From positions 1 through 9,385 of the forward strand of contig JAUVPN010000079.1 of the NCBI GenBank assembly GCA_030598645.1: 9,385 nt of DNA, read 5' to 3'. The notes below the pieces were generated by a model. The model was not told where the DNA came from and made no database searches. It saw only the letters and a list, made by a program, of their open reading frames with translations. Positions 1 through 4,965 of this stretch are shown here, one piece after another (the stretch's first letter is position 1; the number at the start of each line of letters is the position of its first letter). A program made the position numbers and the translations under genes. This stretch comes from Hyphomicrobium sp. (GTDB lineage Bacteria; Pseudomonadota; Alphaproteobacteria; Rhizobiales; Hyphomicrobiaceae).

Positions 1-478
1 CATCGACACCGCGGACGGGCCGCGGGTCAGACATACCGGGGCGCGTGGCAATACCGTGACTGAGGTAGTGAACCGCGTCGAAGCGCGTCAGCTCCTGCTC
101 TTGCAAAAAGTAAGCAGCGTGGCTTTCGCGCTCGGCAAAAATTGCGACGAGAACGTTAGCGCCGGTCACCTCTTCGCGTCCTGAGGACTGCACATGCACG
201 ACCGCGCGATGGATAACGCGTTGGAAGCCGGTTGTAGGTTGAGCTTCGGCTGCATCCTTTGAAACCAACGAGCCGAGATCGTTATCAAGATATCCCGTGA
301 CGCGCGTGCGTAATGCGTCGACATCAACGGTGCACGCTCGCATGACGGCGGCAGCATCCCGGTCGTCGATCAACGCTAACAGCAGATGCTCCAGCGTGGC
401 GTATTCATGGCTCCGCTCATTCGCTGCTTCGAGAGCGCGATGCAGCGCGGTTTCTAGGCTTTTTGAGAAGGACGGCAA
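1..478 (-). CDS. clpA: ATP-dependent Clp protease ATP-binding subunit ClpA (N-terminal part, cut by window edge)
   Basis: ClpA is the cytosolic AAA+ unfoldase that feeds substrates to the ClpP peptidase. Only the first 159 residues lie in the window; the gene continues past position 1. The translation starts MPSFSKSLETALHRALEAAN, followed by HEYATLEHLLLALIDD and DAAAVMRAC, the hallmark opening of the ClpA N-domain that docks ClpS. A second Clp_N-type half follows, with FQRVIHRAVVHVQSSG and VTGANVLVAIFAERESHAAYFL. The start is a TTG at 478-476, chosen because family members begin exactly at MPSFS and no ATG or GTG lies close upstream in this frame. A TAGG with 6-nt spacing is a weak ribosome site. 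clpS ends 7 nt upstream, so the two are almost surely co-transcribed. The AAA+ modules, Walker motifs and ClpP-binding loop are outside the window, so integrity of the rest cannot be judged. Confidence 0.95.
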   Translation of the reverse strand, partial: MPSFSKSLETALHRALEAANERSHEYATLEHLLLALIDDRDAAAVMRACTVDVDALRTRVTGYLDNDLGSLVSKDAAEAQPTTGFQRVIHRAVVHVQSSGREEVTGANVLVAIFAERESHAAYFLQEQELTRFDAVHYLSHGIATRPGMSDPRPVRGVD

Positions 479-485
479 GTGTAAC

Positions 486-824
486 CTACTCTTTCTCCAT
501 GGTGCACTGTAAAGGATGACCGTTCTGTCGTGAAAAATCCATGACCTGCGTCACCTTTGTCTCCGCTACCTCATAAGGGAATACTCCGCAGATGCCGACG
601 CCCCTTTGATGTACATGCAGCATAATGCGAGTTGCCTCCTCCCTCCCCTTGAAGAAGTACTTCTCCAAAACGTGAATAACAAACTCCATCGGTGTGTAGT
701 CATCGTTCAACAACAGTACCTTGTATAGGCTCGGCTTTTTTGTCTTAGGCCGCGTTTTCGTGGCTAGACCCGTGCGATTGTCATCACCGCCGCCATCCCG
801 GCCCGGACCTTTTTTTCCGGCCAT
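486..824 (-). CDS. clpS: ATP-dependent Clp protease adaptor ClpS
   Basis: ClpS binds N-degron substrates (bulky N-terminal residues) and delivers them to the ClpA N-domain in the cytosol. The 112-residue product has a flexible, charged N-terminus (about residues 1-30) and then the ClpS core: [20 protein letters not shown], with the NDD substrate-pocket motif; [19 protein letters not shown], including the conserved His region; and [20 protein letters not shown], ending [10 protein letters not shown]. The length fits the family's usual 100-120 residues. I chose the ATG at 824-822 because the protein then begins [10 protein letters not shown] and the conserved core starts about 35 residues in. 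The frame is open further upstream to an ATG at 866 and a GTG at 923, but neither has a Shine-Dalgarno sequence. The ATG at 824 itself has only a poor one (GGG). clpA follows after 7 nt, the common ClpS-ClpA operon order. Confidence 0.95.
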   Translation of the reverse strand: MAGKKGPGRDGGGDDNRTGLATKTRPKTKKPSLYKVLLLNDDYTPMEFVIHVLEKYFFKGREEATRIMLHVHQRGVGICGVFPYEVAETKVTQVMDFSRQNGHPLQCTMEKE

Positions 825-935
825 CGCCCAAATGGGCAGGCTTACCACTTTGGTCGTCGTTATCATCAATAGCAAAATTCCGTCGACGCATTCTGAGCCG
901 AGCCCGCGGCCACCCACGCCCACATCGTAGGTTTA

Positions 936-964
936 TTGATACGAAAGGGCGTGCAAACTCGCAA
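936..964 (-). promoter_or_regulatory. candidate sigma-70-type promoter for clpS-clpA
   Basis: On the minus strand, TTGCGA (964-959) and TATCAA (941-936) are separated by 17 nt. Each matches four of six bases of the housekeeping -35 and -10 consensus. This would give a leader of about 105 nt before the chosen clpS ATG. I saw no convincing heat-shock (RpoH) promoter here. The evidence is pattern matching only. Confidence 0.25.
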
Positions 965-1061
965 TTGATCCTGCCTCAAGATCGATTGCCGGCCTTGGCA
1001 CCCATTTTGTACCGGAAAGACGAAGCCGGGAAGTCGATATGATGGAGCCGCAACGCGACAC

Positions 1062-1088
1062 AAAAAAGGCCCAGCGCAAGCCGGGCCT
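1062..1088 (-). terminator. intrinsic terminator of the phasin gene
   Basis: Read on the minus strand, AGGCCCGGC and GCTGGGCCT form a 9-bp stem (one G-T wobble) closed by a TTGC tetraloop. A run of six T follows directly (the A run at 1062-1067 on the plus strand; its last base is also the end of the stem). This is a textbook Rho-independent terminator. It begins 38 nt past the phasin stop codon and separates the phasin transcript from clpS-clpA downstream. Confidence 0.9.
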
Positions 1089-1126
1089 CGCCTTCATATC
1101 ACGTGTGGCTGCCTGGCGGCTCCGGC

Positions 1127-1456
1127 TTAGCCTCCGTTGTGAAGGATTTTCTCTACGGGCTTGTAGGCTTCCTTAGCCATACTCGCGTACATGCCGCCGA
1201 TCTTCGTCACCTGCTGCATGTAGTCGTCATAGGCGCGCTTGGCATAGCTTGTCTGGATTTCCACGGCCTGCTCGACCGACTTCGATGCCATCAGCTTCTC
1301 GAGGGTTGCGCTACCCTCTTCGAACGATCGCTTGGTGTAATCGCCCATCTCCGCAGCGATCGCCTGCCAATTCTTGTTCCACTCGCCGAACATGCGCATA
1401 GCGCTGTCCACGTTGGTTTGCCCGAGCTTCTGCATGTCCTCGAAATTTTTGATCAT
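1127..1456 (-). CDS. phasin family protein (PHA granule-associated)
   Basis: Phasins coat intracellular polyhydroxyalkanoate granules and control their size and number. The 109-residue product starts MIKNFEDMQKLGQTNVDSAM, then has NWQAIAAEMGDYTKRSFEEG, LMASKSVEQAVEIQTSYAKR and KIGGMYASMAKEAYKPVEKI. This is the helical, Ala-rich pattern of the alphaproteobacterial phasin family (PhaP-like), and the length is normal. I chose the ATG at 1456 because family members begin at this 'NFEDMQKLG' block; a GGA with 7-nt spacing can serve as ribosome site. The frame stays open upstream to a TTG at 1507, which would add 17 residues without family resemblance. No signal peptide or membrane segment is seen, as expected for an amphipathic cytosolic granule protein. 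The gene is monocistronic, with its own promoter region and terminator. No PHA synthase or depolymerase lies in the window, so the link to PHA is by family, not context. Confidence 0.88.
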   Translation of the reverse strand: MIKNFEDMQKLGQTNVDSAMRMFGEWNKNWQAIAAEMGDYTKRSFEEGSATLEKLMASKSVEQAVEIQTSYAKRAYDDYMQQVTKIGGMYASMAKEAYKPVEKILHNGG

Positions 1457-1499
1457 GGTGTCATCCGTGTCCTTGACAAGCTCACCGACCTTAGAACGC

Positions 1500-1523
1500 C
1501 TAAGCAAGCCCCCGAGCCCTCAT
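1500..1523 (-). other. short upstream reading frame in the phasin leader
   Basis: The best Shine-Dalgarno sequence upstream of the phasin (GGAGAGG, 5-nt spacing) does not serve the phasin ATG. It precedes an ATG at 1523-1521 that opens a seven-codon frame (MRARGLA) ending in TAG at 1502-1500. The frame is offset by one from the phasin. It may be a leader peptide, chance, or the trace of a one-base indel in the adjoining G5 run. I cannot tell these apart from the sequence. Confidence 0.25.
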
Positions 1524-1545
1524 TCGAGCCTCTCCACAGTTCTTT

Positions 1546-1575
1546 TTTATAGGCAACGCACAATTTTTCAAGCAA
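1546..1575 (-). promoter_or_regulatory. candidate sigma-70 promoter of the phasin gene
   Basis: Minus strand: TTGCTT (1575-1570) as -35 and TATAAA (1551-1546) as -10, with an 18-nt spacer. The -10 matches five of six consensus bases. The predicted transcript start near 1539 gives a leader of roughly 83 nt before the phasin ATG. A palindrome with possible operator function lies just upstream. Confidence 0.4.
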
Positions 1576-1579
1576 ATTT

Positions 1580-1590
1580 CTGCGCCGCAG
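1580..1590. promoter_or_regulatory. CTGC-N3-GCAG palindrome, possible PhaR operator
   Basis: CTGCGCCGCAG is a perfect inverted repeat with a one-base centre. It lies 4 nt upstream of the candidate phasin -35 box. As I recall the literature, CTGC-N3/4-GCAG is the recognition pattern of PhaR, the PHA-responsive repressor that controls phasin genes in Rhodobacter and Paracoccus. The match and the position are visible. The assignment to PhaR is inference, since no phaR gene is in the window, and an 11-mer with eight fixed bases can occur by chance in GC-rich DNA. Confidence 0.4.
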
Positions 1591-1867
1591 CATGGGTGTA
1601 TGCGATTGCGCGTTAACCTCGTCTAAGCTCGCCGAATGCTATTGTATCCACTCATCGCTTGTTTCTGACATATCGAGCCCCGCGCCCAAAAGCGGCCCAA
1701 TAACGGTGGTCCTCTTGTTCGCTTGCTTCGCTTGGAGGATCCCGCCACAGGGCAAGGGAACTGCCCAACAACCTGTTCGGAAAGCTTTTTTTGTTAGAGC
1801 TTAGATCCCACCAGAACCGTTTTGAACGACCTTTGAGAGGCGCGACGCGCGTGAGGACAGCCTTCCA

Positions 1868-3385
1868 TTGACACGCTATACGGCTCTTCGAGCAGGGATC
1901 ACAACCCTCATTTTGGCCCTCGCAGTGAGCACGCCGACATCGGCGCATGCCGCTCCACGCCAAGCTTCCATGGCAATCGATGCCAATACCGGTGCCGTGC
2001 TGCACAATAAATCGGGTGACACGGCCTGCTACCCCGCCTCGTTAACGAAGATGATGACGCTCTACATGACCTTTGAGCTGATCGAACTCGGGCGGCTGAG
2101 TTACACGACCAAAATCAAAATGACACCGACCGCGGCCGCCGCCCCACCCTCCAAACTCAACCTGAAGCCCGGTGAGGAGCTAACCGTACTTAACGCTATC
2201 AAGGCGCTTGTCACCAAGTCGGCCAACGACGTTGCTGCCGCCTTGGCTGAACACATTGGAGGAAGTGAAGGGAACTTCGCGCGCTTGATGACGCGGAGAG
2301 CACGTCAACTTGGGATGAACTCCACGATTTTCAAGAACGCTTCCGGGCTGCCGAACGGGAAGCAAAAGACAACAGCTCGCGACATGCTGAAGCTGGCCTT
2401 GCACCTGCAGGACCACTTCCCACAACACTACAAGCTATTTTCAACTCGGCACTTCACCTATCGTGGCCGACGGTACCGCAACCATAATGCGTTGCTTAGA
2501 CGCTATAGAGGAACAGACGGTATTAAGACGGGCTATACACGCGCGTCCGGTTTCAATCTCGTTTCTTCTGTGCGCCGCGACGGTAAACACGTTGTTGCTG
2601 TCGTATTTGGAGGCAAGTCGGCGCGTGTACGAAATGCCAAAATGCGTTCGATACTGAACAAGGCACTTGCTAAGGCGTCCCGGAGAAAAACACGCAAGCC
2701 AGTTCTGGTTTCCGGCACCACATCGCCCATGCCCCCGCGCCCCCGTCTTGCCGCTCGCAAAGCACCCCTGCGCCCTGCACAGCGATTCCTCCCGCCACCA
2801 GCTGCCACGGCCTCGACGCCGCCGCCTAGCGCACCGCAACTTCGCAGGGCGACACAACCATCAATCAGGGTGGCCAAGGTCCGGCCCCTTCCGCTAGCAC
2901 CCAATGCGTTACGCGATACCATCCGGCCTGAAGAAGGCGACAATGGCCATGCCGAAGTGAAGACAGTGTATCGCCCGGCAAAAACTTCTAGCCCCGATGT
3001 AAAAGCAGTAATGCGGTTTGTACCGCCAAAGGGAGCTCTCAGCGGAGGGCTGTCTCGCTCAACGTCCCATGCCCAGGTAGGCGCTTCATCCGCGAGACCG
3101 CAACCAGAACCGGCCTGGACAAATGCTGCCCGCGCATCCGGTCCATTCCAGATCCAGATCGGAGCGTATATCGCACCAGCCGATGCCGAGTACCAAATGG
3201 CGCACGCACGCGAGCGCTCAGGCGGCCTTCTCGATCCCTATCGGGCCATCGCAGTTCCCGTCCAGAATGGGCGGCGACAACTCTACCGCGCCCGCTTTCA
3301 AGGATTCGAAAGAACAGCCGCATATTCGACATGTGCTAGCTTGCGCCGTTTACAAGTCGATTGCTTCGTCCTGCGCATGCAGTAG
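1868..3385 (+). CDS. D-alanyl-D-alanine carboxypeptidase (PBP5/DacF type) with C-terminal SPOR domain
   Basis: This is a periplasmic serine peptidase of family S11 that trims the terminal D-Ala from peptidoglycan pentapeptides and so limits cross-linking. The 505-residue product begins with a signal peptide (hydrophobic ITTLILALAV, probable cleavage after SAHA, about residue 28). The catalytic domain carries all three motifs: S58-L-T-K61 (nucleophile), S118-A-N120 and K220-T-G222, plus the typical IDANTGAVLHNKSGD opening. A long Pro/Arg-rich linker (about 275-423) follows, then a SPOR domain (about 424-505, GPFQIQIGAY to the end), which binds denuded septal glycan and targets proteins to division sites. 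The start is a TTG at 1868: no ATG or GTG exists between it and the upstream in-frame TGA at 1823, and it gives a complete signal peptide. GAGGA lies 10 nt upstream. The usual PBP5 C-terminal amphipathic anchor is replaced by linker plus SPOR. It converges on the next gene with a 3-nt gap. Confidence 0.93.
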   Translation: MTRYTALRAGITTLILALAVSTPTSAHAAPRQASMAIDANTGAVLHNKSGDTACYPASLTKMMTLYMTFELIELGRLSYTTKIKMTPTAAAAPPSKLNLKPGEELTVLNAIKALVTKSANDVAAALAEHIGGSEGNFARLMTRRARQLGMNSTIFKNASGLPNGKQKTTARDMLKLALHLQDHFPQHYKLFSTRHFTYRGRRYRNHNALLRRYRGTDGIKTGYTRASGFNLVSSVRRDGKHVVAVVFGGKSARVRNAKMRSILNKALAKASRRKTRKPVLVSGTTSPMPPRPRLAARKAPLRPAQRFLPPPAATASTPPPSAPQLRRATQPSIRVAKVRPLPLAPNALRDTIRPEEGDNGHAEVKTVYRPAKTSSPDVKAVMRFVPPKGALSGGLSRSTSHAQVGASSARPQPEPAWTNAARASGPFQIQIGAYIAPADAEYQMAHARERSGGLLDPYRAIAVPVQNGRRQLYRARFQGFERTAAYSTCASLRRLQVDCFVLRMQ

Positions 3386-3388
3386 ACC

Positions 3389-4096
3389 TCAACCACCGAG
3401 GGTGGACAGCGCTACATTTTTTGCTTCGTTAATCTTGGCGGCAAGATAAGTGGAACCGCCACGATCAGGATGCAGCTTTAGCATTAGGTCGCGGTGGGCA
3501 CTGCGGATTTCGTCTTCGCTTGAACCGGGTGCTAACCCCAGAATCTCGAAGGCTTCTTGCGGCAACATGCGCCCATCGGGGCCACGCCCCATCTTGGATT
3601 CGCCACGCGCCACGTCCTCGCGCCAGGTTGGGTGAATGCGATCAAGATAGACCTCGATGATCTGCGCCGACTGTGGATCGGTATTGCGGCAGTCTTGCCA
3701 TAAGAGCGCCATGTCGGCTGGCGTCAGGCTTTCTATGTTTCGACCTGCAAATAGCCCTTTTAAAACGCTACCCCGCATCTCGCCTGTGTCGTGGTCAAGC
3801 TCCATTTCTAAATGGTCGGTCTCGACACGCGAGGTCTGTCCCGGCGATTTGTTTGCACTTCCGTTCGCCCAGGCCCCGGAGGCGCTACCCCAGAGCAACC
3901 AAGAGCCAAACATGGCGAGAGGTATGGCTATTGGGGCAAGCCCGCGCAAGGCGAATACACCCGCCACTAAGAAAGATACGATGCCGCCGCCAAGTTTTAG
4001 GCGCCGCGCCACCTTGGACGGGTTGGCGCCAGCAAAGGCACGTAAAACGAGCAATCCCATAGCCAGAGCAGCGAGTCCTAATATGATATATGCCAT
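3389..4096 (-). CDS. membrane-anchored protein with C-terminal J domain
   Basis: The product has 235 residues. The N-terminus is hydrophobic with about three predicted membrane segments (roughly 3-21, 36-50 and 52-70). A soluble linker (about 75-175) contains LEMELDHDTGEMRGSVLKG. The C-terminus is a J domain (about 180-235): QEAFEILGLAPGSSEDEIRS, then the diagnostic HPD at 209-211 in KLHPDRGGSTYLAAKINEAK. There is no Gly/Phe region or zinc finger, so it is a type III J protein. The J end resembles mitochondrial Pam18/TIM14 and the bacterial membrane J proteins. HPD proteins stimulate DnaK-type ATPases, so the likely role is recruiting Hsp70 to the inner membrane; the client is unknown. The start ATG has a clear GAGG 4 nt upstream that overlaps the TGA of the VWA gene (6-nt gap), which implies translational coupling. 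It belongs to a conserved but, to my knowledge, uncharacterised alphaproteobacterial family. Confidence 0.88.
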   Translation of the reverse strand: MAYIILGLAALAMGLLVLRAFAGANPSKVARRLKLGGGIVSFLVAGVFALRGLAPIAIPLAMFGSWLLWGSASGAWANGSANKSPGQTSRVETDHLEMELDHDTGEMRGSVLKGLFAGRNIESLTPADMALLWQDCRNTDPQSAQIIEVYLDRIHPTWREDVARGESKMGRGPDGRMLPQEAFEILGLAPGSSEDEIRSAHRDLMLKLHPDRGGSTYLAAKINEAKNVALSTLGG

Positions 4097-4102
4097 CGCG
4101 CC

Positions 4103-4897
4103 TCATCGACCTGGAGGCTTAAGTTGCGCCAAGAGCCGCCGAGCGCCCTCGCGCTTCGAGCTCAAAGCGAGCAACGCCTTGTGCCCACCAGCAGCATAGA
4201 CTGCAACAGCCGTGAGAAGATCACGCAGCTGCCGCGCAGAACCAGGATCGAAACGGCAGAAGGCGCCGTTCGTAAGCCGGGCAACCTCGCGGAAAGCGCG
4301 TTCGGCGTTCGCATCTTTTCCTTCTTGGAAAAGAAACACCGGGACGCCCAGAAGCGCTAACTCCCCAGCGCGCGCACACAAATGATCGATGTCTTCCTCC
4401 ATGCAATCGCCGACATAGACGAGCGCATTGATCTTGCGGGCTCCACTTTCATCAATGGCGTGCTTTAATACTTTGCCGATTTGCGTCAGTCCGCCGTGAC
4501 AAGCGACACTTGCCATCAAACTCGCGAGCGCATCCGGATCAGATACCCACTTGGAGGCCCTGCATTCGCCCATGCCACGGAAATAGACGAGTTGCACATC
4601 GAGTCCACCCACCTGCTTCACCGCGTGGAACATGTCACCTTGAAGTTGCAGCGCCATGTCCCACGTAGGTGCGCGGCTCATGGTGGCATCCATCCCGAAA
4701 ATCAGTCGCCCGCGGCCCACAGCGGCGACAGATCCAATCGTCTTCATCTTCGCGATAAACTCGGCTACGTCTGAGTCAGACGCGCGCTCGTCGGGGACGC
4801 CTGCCTTGCTATCCGAAACCACAGGGCGCCGACCACTACCCATTTGCGTGGATGCGTCAATTTTTGACTCAGTGCTGCTTGGTTTACGCTTCGTCAT
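4103..4897 (-). CDS. VWA domain-containing protein of unknown function
   Basis: The 264-residue product is soluble, with no signal peptide or membrane segment. After a disordered polar N-terminus (about 1-40), a von Willebrand A fold spans about 63-215. It shows a metal-ion-dependent adhesion site: D70-A-T-M-S74 in LIFGMDATMSRAPTWD (DxTxS instead of the classical DxSxS), the Thr of HGGLTQIGK (138), and the Asp of LVYVGDCMEED (164). VWA domains with such a site bind protein partners through Mg2+. I recognise the block GRGRLIFxMDAT...APTWD as a conserved alphaproteobacterial family, but no function comes with it. The start is the ATG at 4897 (GGA with 7-nt spacing, weak), where the product aligns with remembered relatives. 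The frame is open to 4960, but upstream starts lack ribosome sites. The J-protein gene follows after 6 nt, suggesting the two act together, perhaps as a substrate-binding or scaffold partner of a membrane Hsp70 co-chaperone. Confidence 0.85.
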   Translation of the reverse strand: MTKRKPSSTESKIDASTQMGSGRRPVVSDSKAGVPDERASDSDVAEFIAKMKTIGSVAAVGRGRLIFGMDATMSRAPTWDMALQLQGDMFHAVKQVGGLDVQLVYFRGMGECRASKWVSDPDALASLMASVACHGGLTQIGKVLKHAIDESGARKINALVYVGDCMEEDIDHLCARAGELALLGVPVFLFQEGKDANAERAFREVARLTNGAFCRFDPGSARQLRDLLTAVAVYAAGGHKALLALSSKREGARRLLAQLKPPGR

Positions 4898-4941
4898 AAA
4901 TGGGTCCGGGAAACGCGATCGTATCATCGTACATAGATGGC

Positions 4942-4953
4942 GCGAGGCCTCGC
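4942..4953. repeat. perfect 12-bp palindrome between putA and the VWA gene
   Basis: GCGAGGCCTCGC is exactly self-complementary and lies in the 68-nt gap between the putA stop codon (4966) and the chosen VWA start (4897). It is not followed by a T run on either strand, so I do not call it a terminator. A binding site for a dimeric protein is possible. In GC-rich DNA a single 12-mer palindrome is weak evidence. Confidence 0.35.
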
Positions 4954-4965
4954 ACCCCACAACAC

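Larger units (their letters stand above)
1457..1867. other. divergent intergenic region between the phasin and the carboxypeptidase gene
   Basis: This 411-nt gap holds the phasin leader, promoter and possible operator in its left half (up to about 1590). The right half (1591-1867) should hold the promoter of the plus-strand carboxypeptidase, but I could not pick a convincing -35/-10 pair. Visible there are a 5-bp inverted repeat GGGCA/TGCCC (1750-1766), a run of seven T near 1786-1792 without a supporting stem, and an 11-bp inverted repeat GCGCGACGCGC (1840-1850) just before the ribosome site. The open frame at 1592-1804 (plus) has no family resemblance, and I do not call it a gene. Confidence 0.6.

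Noticed and set aside
866..1063. 65-codon minus-strand frame upstream of clpS
   Set aside because: It overlaps the phasin terminator and the clpS leader and has no ribosome site or family resemblance.
1103..1552. 149-codon open frame on the plus strand over the phasin gene
   Set aside because: It is fully antisense to the phasin, whose family match is clear; the translation has no family resemblance and looks like a mirror of GC-rich codons.
1614..1628. CtrA-type box near TTAACCTCGTCTAAG
   Set aside because: Only the first TTAA half matches; the second half is TAAG or CTAA with wrong spacing.
1750..1792. Possible terminator (GGGCA/TGCCC stem and later T7 run)
   Set aside because: The 5-bp stem ends about 20 nt before the T run, and the bases just before the run form no stable hairpin.
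1592..1804. 70-codon plus-strand frame in the phasin-carboxypeptidase gap
   Set aside because: No Shine-Dalgarno sequence, no recognisable domain, and odd Cys-rich composition; more likely control DNA.
1840..1850. GCGCGACGCGC inverted repeat before the carboxypeptidase start
   Set aside because: The one-base centre cannot form a good hairpin and such repeats are frequent in CG-rich leaders; no matching known operator.
2441..2943. Two overlapping minus-strand frames (138 and 136 codons) opposite the carboxypeptidase
   Set aside because: Both are Arg/Gly-rich shadows of the linker coding region, with no ribosome site or domain.
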